A DNA stretch of 64,000 nt from Aliarcobacter cryaerophilus. GTDB lineage: Bacteria > Campylobacterota > Campylobacteria > Campylobacterales > Arcobacteraceae. The notes under the pieces are model-generated. The model worked only from the letters and a program-made list of their open reading frames with translations. It made no database searches and was not told where the DNA came from. The stretch is taken from assembly GCF_014352935.1 (NCBI RefSeq), contig NZ_CP060694.1, positions 1,674,001 through 1,738,000 on the forward strand, in the 5' to 3' direction. Below, in pieces: positions 26,899-36,104 of this stretch. Position numbers and translations under genes: made by a program. Position 1 is the first letter of the stretch, and each line of letters begins with the position of its first letter.

Positions 26899-29124
26899 CT
26901 ATTTTAATTTTCTTAGTTCTTCTATAATGTATGATGTCTCAAATAATACTGGTGCTAAAGCACTAGTTGTTTGTTCTATGTTTATTTTGTTTTCTTCAAT
27001 TTCAATCTTACTATTTTTATATTCTAATGCAATGCCATACATTAAGTACATAGTTTTATATTCTTCTTTAAATTGATCTTCTTTTTCTAAATTTCTTTTA
27101 ATATTCTTTTTTAAATGAATATTATCCATATTTATAAAATAATCATTACCTTTTATTGTTAAAACACTTGTTTCATCAAAATCATAACTTTCCCATTCGT
27201 CTTTATATATTTCAGCTAATTTTGGTAATTTTAATTTAGGATTATCTTTTTTTATTTTTGCATTGTTAGATTTTTTATTTTTTATTCTACTAGGCATAAT
27301 TCTTATTGAAAAAGTACTTTTGAATTGGCTATCAATCGATTTACAAATTGAACTAAAAGTTAATACTTCATCAATTTTTACAGTTTCAGGTAAACTAACT
27401 ATGATTGTACACTTCCCATTCATTAAAGAATAAGAATAATTAACATGATATCCTTCTTCATTTGTTAAAGTAAATCTTCCTGGAGCATTTTCTCTATCAA
27501 AAAAATCATTAACAACATCAGTTTTAAATTGTATTTTAAACTTACTATTTATAGGAACTTCTTTAGGCATTATAATTGAATATTCTTTAATTAAATTAAA
27601 GAAAGTTGGCTCAAATAATCCAAAATATTCTACTTTTTCTTTTTCTCCATTGTTAACCTCTAATTTATTTGGTAATTGAGTACCCAAATCAAATAATGAT
27701 GCTATAGTCGGATTAGATTTTAATACTTTTTGAAGAGAGTTTAATATATGTTCATCATTTGTAACTTTATCTTTTAATTTTTCTTTTCTAACTTTTTCAT
27801 TTTCTATATATAGAGCTTTACAGTTTTTTATTTCTTCAATAACTAGTTCTTCTAGTTCTTTTTTAAAAATACTTTCTCTTAAATATTCTCTATTTCCCAT
27901 TATTAGATTTTCTCGAAGTTCTTTTTTTATTTCTGAAACATCAACATAAACTAAAATATTTTTTGATATGTAATCAAGACCTATTTCTTTACGACTAAAA
28001 ATTCTTTGATTTACAAAACCATGGACTTGACCATTAATTATATATGCAATTCCTTCGTCTTCTTTAAATCCTTTTAAATCATTTTGTTCATTTGTTTTTT
28101 TTATTAAATAAATCTCTAATCCAATTTTTTCATTATATATTTCTAGGTTACTTTTTCTAGGAAAACCATATTCAATTTTATCATTTTTTAACCTTGTAAT
28201 ATTTCCTCTTAATGTTACTTCTTTATTACTAGATTCAGATTCAAAACAGGTTCTTCTATCGGAAACTAATGCAGTTAATGGCATATTTGGGAGTAGTTGA
28301 GACAGTTTCCATGTAAATTGATTTTTTATTACAGATGTATTTTTATTTTTATAGTTATATAACTTTATATAAGTACCCCATTTCATTGGTTGAGAGTATG
28401 TATCACTTATAATATTCTTGCTTGGGAGTATATCCAAAGTCTCTTTTTTTAATAAAGGAATATTGTTATCAATAACTAAATACTCAATAAGAGAATTAGT
28501 TGTATTTTTATCAAATGAGTTTTTTCTCGTAATAGTAAATGCCCAAAACTTACTTAATTCATCAGTAGATTCTATTTTAGGATCTTTTTTTGATGCTATA
28601 AGTTGAATATTATATTCCCCACAAAAAGGTATCACCCCTGTGCTTCCCATATTAAATTTACCCTGAACAAAAGGCGTTTTTAGCTTATTAGATTTATTTA
28701 ATGAAAGGAGAGTATTTTCAAAATTATTTGGAGATTGACCTTCCCCATAATCAGCAATTATTAAATTCATCAACTTATTACTTGGACCTGTGGCATAAAT
28801 TTGAATATCTTCTATAGAAAATTTATCAAGATATCTCTGTATAGCTTCTTTCATAGATTGTGGAGCATTTTTTGATTCTGGATTTATACCTTCTCTCTTA
28901 CATTCTCTCATAAGTAAAGCATCGATTGAATTTACTATTTTTTCTACAAATGCAGCAGTTGGTGTAGCTTGTTGATTACTTATTACACCTATGTTGTTTT
29001 CTAATCCTCCATATGGTTTCCAAAAACTTGGATTTGTCCATATACCATTTTTTTTCAATAATTCAACAACTTCATCTTCCGTCTCTAAATGTAATATGTT
29101 ATTAAATAAATCATATGTATTCAA
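26899..29124 (-). CDS. GHKL (MutL/Hsp90-like) ATPase of the R-M locus
   Basis: 741 residues. N-terminal GHKL ATPase fold: Glu61 and Asn65 in FVEKIVNSIDAL, DYGEGQSP (Asp125, Gly127, Gly129) and QGKFNMGSTG (154-163), followed by a long region with transducer-like and coiled segments. Such ATPases linked to R-M operons were described by Iyer, Abhiman and Aravind (2008) as relatives of MutL and MORC. Here it sits divergent to a MutH/Sau3AI-type nuclease, which parallels the MutL-MutH pair of mismatch repair. Its exact role in restriction is not known. Confidence 0.82.
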   Translation of the reverse strand: MNTYDLFNNILHLETEDEVVELLKKNGIWTNPSFWKPYGGLENNIGVISNQQATPTAAFVEKIVNSIDALLMRECKREGINPESKNAPQSMKEAIQRYLDKFSIEDIQIYATGPSNKLMNLIIADYGEGQSPNNFENTLLSLNKSNKLKTPFVQGKFNMGSTGVIPFCGEYNIQLIASKKDPKIESTDELSKFWAFTITRKNSFDKNTTNSLIEYLVIDNNIPLLKKETLDILPSKNIISDTYSQPMKWGTYIKLYNYKNKNTSVIKNQFTWKLSQLLPNMPLTALVSDRRTCFESESSNKEVTLRGNITRLKNDKIEYGFPRKSNLEIYNEKIGLEIYLIKKTNEQNDLKGFKEDEGIAYIINGQVHGFVNQRIFSRKEIGLDYISKNILVYVDVSEIKKELRENLIMGNREYLRESIFKKELEELVIEEIKNCKALYIENEKVRKEKLKDKVTNDEHILNSLQKVLKSNPTIASLFDLGTQLPNKLEVNNGEKEKVEYFGLFEPTFFNLIKEYSIIMPKEVPINSKFKIQFKTDVVNDFFDRENAPGRFTLTNEEGYHVNYSYSLMNGKCTIIVSLPETVKIDEVLTFSSICKSIDSQFKSTFSIRIMPSRIKNKKSNNAKIKKDNPKLKLPKLAEIYKDEWESYDFDETSVLTIKGNDYFINMDNIHLKKNIKRNLEKEDQFKEEYKTMYLMYGIALEYKNSKIEIEENKINIEQTTSALAPVLFETSYIIEELRKLK

Positions 29125-29186
29125 AAATGCCTCCTTTTTTGTAGTTTTGAAGTATACATAATAAAATATATTTTGTCAAATAATAA

Positions 29187-29223
29187 ATATATATACAAAT
29201 AAATGAATATATTGTATATATAT
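29187..29223. promoter_or_regulatory. inverted repeat between ATPase and nuclease genes
   Basis: Perfect 12-bp inverted repeat (ATATATATACAA / TTGTATATATAT) with a 13-base spacer in the 213-bp divergent region. Candidate operator for balanced R-M expression. The AT-only content weakens the case. Confidence 0.35.
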
Positions 29224-29337
29224 GATTTATATTATCTATTAGGTACAACTATATAAATTAAAATATAAAATTATTTACTTCAGCTATAATATATGCTACA
29301 CTTATAAAAAGTAACTAAAAAATTATTGGTGAGAAAA

Positions 29338-30009
29338 ATGTTATATGATGAATATAGTATAGAATCGATTTTGAATTATTCAAAACATTTAGAAGGTAAA
29401 ACTTTAAGAGAAGTTTTTAGTAGTGAAGTATTAGAAAGCATGAGAAAAGAAATTGAAGGAAATAAAGGAAAATTCGGACAAATTTTAGAACGATACTTTT
29501 TTGGTTATGAATGTAATTCTGATAGTGAACCTGATTTTCCTTGTGGTTTAGAACTAAAAGTTACACCATTAAAAAAACTTAAAAATGGTACTTTATCTCC
29601 AAAAGAAAGATTAGTATGTAATATTATTAATTTTGAAAATATAATTAATGAATCATGGGAAGAATCATCATTTTTGAAAAAAAATCAAAATATGTTAGTG
29701 ATACAATACATTGACCCACTTGATAAAAATATAGATAGATTAGATTATAAAATAGTAAAAGTTTTTTTACATAATATTAATCATAATTTTGAACATATAG
29801 AACAATTTAAACAAGATTGGAATACTATTGTTTCAAAAATAAAAGATGGGAAAGCTCATAAATTATCTGAATCTGATACAAAATATCTTGGTGCTTGTAC
29901 AAAAGGTGCAAAAGCTGCAACTTCATTTAGAAAACAGCCTAATTCAGAAGAACTTGCAAAACAAAGAGCTTTTTCTTTTAAAACAAAATATATGAAAAGT
30001 TTAATTTAA
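29338..30009 (+). CDS. MutH/Sau3AI-family restriction endonuclease
   Basis: 223 residues. The MutH-type PD-(D/E)xK core is visible: Glu51 in GQILERYF, Asp66 in SEPDFP, then Glu72-Leu-Lys74 in LELKVTP; ESDTKYLGACTKGA (178-191) is a Sau3AI/MutH segment. Sau3AI itself cuts GATC but is about twice as long with two such domains, so this one-domain form may act as a dimer or need the ATPase. Start: GGTGAG lies before ATG 29338; the frame opens at TTG 29326. Specificity for GATC is only a family-based guess. Confidence 0.82.
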   Translation: MLYDEYSIESILNYSKHLEGKTLREVFSSEVLESMRKEIEGNKGKFGQILERYFFGYECNSDSEPDFPCGLELKVTPLKKLKNGTLSPKERLVCNIINFENIINESWEESSFLKKNQNMLVIQYIDPLDKNIDRLDYKIVKVFLHNINHNFEHIEQFKQDWNTIVSKIKDGKAHKLSESDTKYLGACTKGAKAATSFRKQPNSEELAKQRAFSFKTKYMKSLI

Positions 30010-30221
30010 TAAATATCAGTAATTTTATAAATAATTTAGAAAATTAAAGTAGATTATCTAAGTTTCTTGATAATAATTACAACAATAAAGAAGCTTTGAA
30101 GGTTTTATTTTTGTACTAATACACTGTAAAAGAACCTTTAAATATAGTCTTATATTTGAATTATATAATCAAAAAGGAATAGGAAAAGGAATTTTCCATG
30201 CTCCTTCATAGTAGATATAAA

Positions 30222-31964
30222 TCAATTAATTTTACTTCTATATAAACTTATTAAATACATTGATAATAGTTGAAATAAAGGAATATTCTGTTTTTCTTTT
30301 AATATATCTTGGCTAACTAAATTATCTGCATTAAAATCATCTCTATACTTTTGAATTAAAATACTTCCTTTTTTAAAAAAAGTTTCTAAGTCTAAATATT
30401 CAGAATTTCTATTATCATCTTCAAATAACTTTTGCAATAGACGAGAAGAAGGTATATTTTTGCATAATTCTTTACATTCTTTTAAAAAATTTTGATATTC
30501 ATTTGGTAATTTACTATTAATAAAAGCTTCTATATCTTTAAATATATCTTTTTTAATTAAAATTTCTTTGAATTCTTTTCCTGAACCTAAAAATACATAA
30601 ATAAACCAATCTTCACCTGCATTAATTGATTTATCTACAGCTGAGTGATTCATCAATGTAACAGTCATATTTCCACCTTTAAAAAAGTGTCTTCTAAACT
30701 TAGAGCCTTTGTTTCTAGTAGGTGGTTTATTAAATTCTTTTTCTTTATATGTATTTAAATCATTGAATTTGTATTTCTTCAAATTTTCGTTATTATTATT
30801 CTCTATTAATAAAGTGAAATCGATATTATTATGTTCCACAATATTATCTTTATCTAATTTAGCTTTAAGTGCTTTTCCTAAAGCAAAACTCATATGAGGG
30901 CAAACTGCATTACCTATTTGTTTCCACTTAGTACTTTCTGTACCTGTAAAATTAAATACATAAGGAAAACCCATTAATGTAGCAATTTCTCTAATAGTAG
31001 GAAGCCTATATTCTCCATGTCCATTTCTTTTATATTCACTTTTAAATATTAAAGATTCTCTAGTACTTCCACCTCTTGTTGCCATTACTGTTCTACTAGG
31101 TTTATTTTCATTCTCAGGGAAAGACATTGTTCCCATAAAAGGATGATTTTGTTTTGCTCTTTGTGCTTGTTCCCATTCCATTTCATATAATCCACTATCA
31201 TAAAAATGGTCTGTTAATTCAGATATAGAGAATTTTAAACTTGGATAGTTTGGGTCTACAATTTGTTCTTTTTTATCTTTATTTTGTAAAGGACTTGGAA
31301 TATTAGCTCTAATATCTCCTAAAACTATTTGAGTATTTGAATTATGTGTTTTAATAGGTTTTATAAATTCTTCACTAATAATATTATATTTACTATCTCT
31401 TTGTATAAATTCACCACAGATAAATCTTTCTCTTTTTTGTGGAGAACCATAATCATTTGAATTTAGTACTTCTCCATTGTCCTGTACATTTAAGGCTACT
31501 TTTGTTTTATCAATACCATTTTTTTCTGCCCATATTGATAAATTCAAATCTTCAAATGTATATGTTTTTTGAACATAATTCTTAGAATTAGGTACATTTT
31601 CCATATACCAAGCTTTTAATATAGAATTTTTTTTATGTTTTTTTACAGCAACCACTCTTAGGAAAGCTTCGATTAATCTAATCCCTAAACTTTTATCTGC
31701 TTTTCCTGCTTTATTAGCCATAGAAAAAGATACACAAGGAGGACTTCCGATAATTATATCAGTATCCTCTAATTCTTCAATTTCTTCATCTTTTTCAAAA
31801 TCTAAAACACTTTTTGGTTTATCATTAAGTCCAAAATTTAAATTATGAGTATTTATTGCTGGTTGCCATATATCAATTCCTCTAATTGGTTTAAAACCTT
31901 GTTGTCTAAATCCCTCAGAAAAACCACCTGCACCACAAAAAAAATCCATAAATGTATATTGCAA
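30222..31964 (-). CDS. DNA (cytosine-5) methyltransferase with C-terminal extension
   Basis: 580 residues. Motif I DFFCGAGGFSEG (7-18), motif IV GSPPC with catalytic Cys77, motif VI ENV (122-124), motif VIII QKRER (176-180) and motif X QIGNAV (349-354). The target-recognition part lies between about 185 and 300. After residue 375 there are about 205 further residues that belong to no C5-methylase motif. It should protect the host site cut by the nuclease at 29338, toward which it is transcribed (convergent, 212 bases apart). Confidence 0.92.
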   Translation of the reverse strand: MQYTFMDFFCGAGGFSEGFRQQGFKPIRGIDIWQPAINTHNLNFGLNDKPKSVLDFEKDEEIEELEDTDIIIGSPPCVSFSMANKAGKADKSLGIRLIEAFLRVVAVKKHKKNSILKAWYMENVPNSKNYVQKTYTFEDLNLSIWAEKNGIDKTKVALNVQDNGEVLNSNDYGSPQKRERFICGEFIQRDSKYNIISEEFIKPIKTHNSNTQIVLGDIRANIPSPLQNKDKKEQIVDPNYPSLKFSISELTDHFYDSGLYEMEWEQAQRAKQNHPFMGTMSFPENENKPSRTVMATRGGSTRESLIFKSEYKRNGHGEYRLPTIREIATLMGFPYVFNFTGTESTKWKQIGNAVCPHMSFALGKALKAKLDKDNIVEHNNIDFTLLIENNNNENLKKYKFNDLNTYKEKEFNKPPTRNKGSKFRRHFFKGGNMTVTLMNHSAVDKSINAGEDWFIYVFLGSGKEFKEILIKKDIFKDIEAFINSKLPNEYQNFLKECKELCKNIPSSRLLQKLFEDDNRNSEYLDLETFFKKGSILIQKYRDDFNADNLVSQDILKEKQNIPLFQLLSMYLISLYRSKIN

Positions 31965-32090
31965 ATCTATTACCTTCTTATCCTATTTATTTATTGATTG
32001 GAATTATAGTAAAAAAATTTATAAAGATCAAGTTTACTTGCAATTTGTTATATTTTTTACTAGAATTTGTTAAAAACTAAGGGTATTATT

Positions 32091-32513
32091 TTGTATAAGT
32101 TAGAATCTTTTAAATCTGATAATGAAGAATTTTTTCTAAAAAGAGTTTTTAATATTAAATATTTTGCTAAATTAGATAGACGTACAAACACAATATCTAA
32201 TCCAAAAGAAGATTTAGTAAAAGAATTTAATGGTGAGCAAATATATATTGTTTATCCAGGTACTGAAAGTTCAGGATTTAATATATGGGATTTTCGTCCT
32301 CTTATAAAGAAGGGTGAACAATCTTCAAAAAATTTAGAATTTGGCGAAATTTGGTATTCTTTAGATAAATTTATACAAACATCTAAAGATAAAATCAAAA
32401 CTACAAAACGATTAATAGAACTTTTTTATAAAATAGCATTTATGAAATGCAATGAAGTTGATAGCTGGAATGAGAATAGATTTAGAAAAAGTATTTTTAA
32501 ACACAAGTTTTGA
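32091..32513 (+). CDS. unknown protein next to the methyltransferase
   Basis: 140 residues from TTG 32091, chosen because AAGGG lies 7 bases upstream; an earlier in-frame TTG is at 32067. No family recognised. It contains IYIVYPGTESSGFNIWDF and a helical C-terminal half, without signal or membrane segment. It is divergent from the methyltransferase gene, with 126 bases between, so it may belong to the same locus as a regulator or accessory subunit. Confidence 0.55.
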   Translation: MYKLESFKSDNEEFFLKRVFNIKYFAKLDRRTNTISNPKEDLVKEFNGEQIYIVYPGTESSGFNIWDFRPLIKKGEQSSKNLEFGEIWYSLDKFIQTSKDKIKTTKRLIELFYKIAFMKCNEVDSWNENRFRKSIFKHKF

Positions 32514-32592
32514 AGATGTAAAAGAAATAATACAAAATTTGGATAATGATGATTGGAAAGAATTCCATCACCTTTTAAAAGTAAAACACTAA
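32470..32592 (+). CDS. small overlapping frame, possible continuation
   Basis: 40 codons beginning at ATG inside the 3' end of the gene at 32091, in another frame: a protein-like, acidic helical sequence (DLEKVFLNTSFEDVKEII). It may be a separate small gene, or the real C-terminus if the upstream frame has lost or gained a base. No good Shine-Dalgarno is seen. Confidence 0.3.
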   Translation: MRIDLEKVFLNTSFEDVKEIIQNLDNDDWKEFHHLLKVKH

Positions 32593-32709
32593 TTTAATTA
32601 TTAAACAATTCTATATAAATTGTATTCTAATTAATTGAATAAATTTTTGTTTATTTTTTTGATGTCATTCTATTAAGAGACTATATTATTCTTAATTACA
32701 TTTAGCAAA

Positions 32710-33777
32710 TTAAAATTGTTCTTTTATGAGTTCTTTCAATTCCATATTAATTCTAGGAAGACTAAACACTAAAGCTAAATATGAAGAACCTTCATCTTCA
32801 CTTACAATTAATTGAACAAATCTACTTTTTTTTGGCATTTTCGTAAATGCCTCCGTAGTATTATTGTATTTCTTATAATCATTTTTATCAATTTCTAAAA
32901 AATTAACTATCAAATTACCATTTGCAAGACTCAATCTTTCAAATTCATCTATTTTAGATATAAAAGTACTTTGATTATTGTTTTTCGATAAATGAAAAAG
33001 GTCTAAAATATTATTTTCATTTTGAAGAGAAACTAGATTTACACCATTATGAGGCATTGATCCTACTAATTTGATATAAGTTTCTAATGAATATTCTTTA
33101 GCCAATCCAACAGATAAAAGAGTATCTTTTAAAAAATTTAATACTAATTCATATTTATCTCCAAGAAATTCGATTTCTTCATTTTTACAAAGTGATTTAA
33201 TACCCATCTCTTCTGAACAATCACTATATTCTGTTAATGAAAAATCTTGAATGGATTGTCCATAATAATAATTTTTAAATAACACTAAACTTTTATCATA
33301 TTTTGTAATATTTCTTTCCAAATGTTTTTGATCAAGTGATTTATCGAATTTTTTCATTTCAGGTTCTGATATTTTTTGTACAGGATCTACTATAGCAACT
33401 GCTTCTTTTGTTGAATCTTTTTGATTTTCATTTGTTACATTTATAATATTTTCTTGTACATTTTTTTTATCATAATTAGTTAAATATAAAACTCTATTTA
33501 TATAGCTTGTTTTTAAACACTCTAAACTCATACACTTATCTCTAGTATTCTTTAACCAATCGAATTGATCTTTTTTTAAATCTGTTTTATCAGACAATGA
33601 ATTCCATATTTTTTTATAAGAACTTGCCAATTCTTCATCTAACTTTGACAACTCACTATCATTACAGATTGTATGTTCTATAAATGTAGATGCTTTTTTA
33701 CAATCAAAACTTGCACCATACAAGCTAGTTATCAGCAAAGAAGCACTGAATACAATTTTTATTACTTTATTTATCAA
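32710..33777 (-). CDS. exported LprI/DUF1311-like protein
   Basis: 355 residues with a signal peptide (cleavage after about residue 22). The N-terminal domain is LprI-like (DUF1311): Cys26, Cys38, Cys82 and Cys87 and the WLKNTRDKC motif. LprI of mycobacteria binds lysozyme, and other members are of unknown role. The remaining 250 residues are not recognised. It lies 16 bases downstream of the amidase gene in the same direction, so a cell-wall-related function or protection against the amidase is possible. Confidence 0.72.
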   Translation of the reverse strand: MINKVIKIVFSASLLITSLYGASFDCKKASTFIEHTICNDSELSKLDEELASSYKKIWNSLSDKTDLKKDQFDWLKNTRDKCMSLECLKTSYINRVLYLTNYDKKNVQENIINVTNENQKDSTKEAVAIVDPVQKISEPEMKKFDKSLDQKHLERNITKYDKSLVLFKNYYYGQSIQDFSLTEYSDCSEEMGIKSLCKNEEIEFLGDKYELVLNFLKDTLLSVGLAKEYSLETYIKLVGSMPHNGVNLVSLQNENNILDLFHLSKNNNQSTFISKIDEFERLSLANGNLIVNFLEIDKNDYKKYNNTTEAFTKMPKKSRFVQLIVSEDEGSSYLALVFSLPRINMELKELIKEQF

Positions 33778-33793
33778 AACAATCCCCTTGTGT

Positions 33794-34465
33794 TTAATTT
33801 AATAATTTCATAATTGCTTCTGTTATATTATCTTTGAAGTCCTTAGTTTTTACTTTTTTTTCTTCATTTGGATTAACTATTACTCCTGCTTCAAAAAGAA
33901 AGGCTGGAGAATTTGCATTCTTCAAAACCTTTAAATCATCAAATAAATATATACCAAGTTTTTTATCTATTAATTCTCTATTTTCACCTTTTATTTTTTC
34001 TGCATGATGTAATGTTGGAACTAAACCTCTTGATATAAGCTCTTCAGCAAAGATTTTTGCATATTCTAATGATTTTTCATATTCAATATTTTTTTTAGAC
34101 ACAAAAATTGAAAAACCCTCTGCATAATTTGTAGTTGGACATTTATTGGAATAATTAATAAATTGTTTCTGAACAGAATCATGATGAATAGATATAAATA
34201 AATCCTTATTTACACTTGAATCATATCTATCTTTAAAAGTTAACTCTTCATCATCTTTTTTTGAACTTAATGATATTTCTATATTATATTTGTCTTTTAA
34301 TTTTTCTAAAATATATAAAACTAATTCTTTGTTATATGTATATTCTTGTTGACAATTAGAACTAGTAGCACCAGATTGTTTTGGTGTATGTCCAATATCT
34401 AAAACTACGTTTGCTGAATATAAATTTTGAATAATTAAACCAAGCAATATATATTTAAAAAACAA
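33794..34465 (-). CDS. exported N-acetylmuramoyl-L-alanine amidase (Amidase_3)
   Basis: 223 residues, signal peptide at 1-18. Zinc amidase pattern: His26 in LDIGHTPKQSG, Glu41, His94 in LFISIHHDS, and catalytic Glu192 in FLFEAGVIVN. It should cleave the peptide stem from muramic acid in the periplasm. It is short, with no peptidoglycan-binding or AMIN domain, unlike the house-keeping AmiC. Being on a mobile element and coupled with an LprI-like gene makes a lysis, transfer or toxin role possible; none is shown. Confidence 0.83.
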   Translation of the reverse strand: MFFKYILLGLIIQNLYSANVVLDIGHTPKQSGATSSNCQQEYTYNKELVLYILEKLKDKYNIEISLSSKKDDEELTFKDRYDSSVNKDLFISIHHDSVQKQFINYSNKCPTTNYAEGFSIFVSKKNIEYEKSLEYAKIFAEELISRGLVPTLHHAEKIKGENRELIDKKLGIYLFDDLKVLKNANSPAFLFEAGVIVNPNEEKKVKTKDFKDNITEAIMKLLN

Positions 34466-34712
34466 AATAATTTATCCTTAATTTAAATTTTAATCTATAT
34501 AAGATTGTTGTATAACAAATATAAATTCTATCATAAAATAATAATTTTGACTTTAGATGATTTATATTTTACTATGTTAAGAATAAGTTATCATTAGTAT
34601 AGCAGATTAAAATATTGTAATCTATAATAAATTTTCATATACTTTTTTAGAATCATTCCAATCATTATATATATATGCTAAAATAATATAAATTTATTAC
34701 TCAAGGAAAAAA

Positions 34713-35822
34713 ATGAAATTAACAAGGATTGTACTAAGTTTATTTATTATTTATAGTTTTTCTTATGGAGAAACTTGGAGAGAATATAAAAATAAATGGC
34801 ATGATACCATAGAAAAAACTTTGAAAGAAAACAATGGTTCAGCATTGCTAAAATCTAGGTATGATGCATATTCTGGTTTAGAGACATATGAAAAAATATT
34901 TGCAATTGATGTCTGCATAAATAATATAATTAAATTAAATATTACAAAATGTGAAGATATAATAGAAAATGTTGAACAATTTCTTATAAATAATCCTGAT
35001 ATTGATTTGGGTGATTTTTTACCTAGTGTATTTTCTGCAGATATAAATAATAATAATGACAAATATTACGTATTGCCTGCTAAAGTGTTTGCAATATTAG
35101 ATGAAAATAGCATGATAGTTAAAAATGATTCTAAATACGTTTATGTAGAAGGTATTCCTAAAGATGAACCTGTTCATGTAGAAAAAGCAGTTTTATTAAT
35201 TGTAAAAGGGGCTGGAGAATATAGTTATACAAGTAATTTGGGTTCAAAAAATATTGTTAAAGCAATTTGGCAACAGAATAAAACTAATAATGATTTCAAT
35301 GTAGTTAAAGCTAATGAAAAATTAGAAAATAGCTTTATAAAAAAACAGTACAATGAAAATGGAATAATTTTAGAAATTGAACATCCTGAAAAAATCATAC
35401 CTAATTCTTATGTAAATTTTAAAATTACTATGACAAATAATCTGCCTTATATTGGTACAAAAGGTGGGGTATCGATTAGTTTTCCTCAATTTAATAATTT
35501 AGATGTAATTACACATAATCAAACTTTAAGTACTAAAAGCTACCAATCAAATAGCAAGCTTTGGAATGTAAATACTAAAAAAACAATTTCATCACAATAT
35601 TTCATGCTTGAAGGTTGGGAAAATAATTGGAAACAAAGTCAAACAAAAACTATAGATTTTTCAGTTTTTATTAATGATAATAGTGAATTAAATAATATAA
35701 ATATTTTTATTCGATCAATATTAATAAGCAATAAAATTGAATATATAAATCCAATTAATGGAATAGAAGGTCAACAAGGTTACAAAAATCTAAATATTTC
35801 CATACCTATAATTAGGAATTAA
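34713..35822 (+). CDS. exported protein, unknown
   Basis: 369 residues with a signal peptide (first about 19 residues, ending SYGE). No family recognised. The first 130 residues look helical with two Cys. From about residue 210 the sequence looks like a beta sandwich (IILEIEHPEKIIPNSYVNF). AAGGAAA lies before the ATG. It is divergent from the amidase gene with a 247-base gap, which is AT-rich and shows no clear motif. Confidence 0.6.
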   Translation: MKLTRIVLSLFIIYSFSYGETWREYKNKWHDTIEKTLKENNGSALLKSRYDAYSGLETYEKIFAIDVCINNIIKLNITKCEDIIENVEQFLINNPDIDLGDFLPSVFSADINNNNDKYYVLPAKVFAILDENSMIVKNDSKYVYVEGIPKDEPVHVEKAVLLIVKGAGEYSYTSNLGSKNIVKAIWQQNKTNNDFNVVKANEKLENSFIKKQYNENGIILEIEHPEKIIPNSYVNFKITMTNNLPYIGTKGGVSISFPQFNNLDVITHNQTLSTKSYQSNSKLWNVNTKKTISSQYFMLEGWENNWKQSQTKTIDFSVFINDNSELNNINIFIRSILISNKIEYINPINGIEGQQGYKNLNISIPIIRN

Positions 35823-36104
35823 TTAGTATAAATTTTAACTATAAATAATTAATAGATTTTTTATATTTTAAATTTACAGTTATAGTTAAATAGTTAAAAT
35901 AGTTATCAACTTGTTTTAATGGAACAATATATTAAAGTTTATTTCCGTTTTACTAATATATTGTTTCTAAAAGTTATAAATTTAGATTTTTATTTAATAT
36001 CTGTTCTTCATAATATTTTATAAGTAATATATTATGATATTATTCATAGCATTAATTCAAATTTTAGTTTAATTTATAGTTATATAAATAAACAAAGGGG
36101 TAAA

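Noticed and set aside
30010-30221. Terminator between nuclease and methylase genes
   Set aside because: Only an imperfect AAGGTT/AACCTT pairing across a long loop; not good enough to report.
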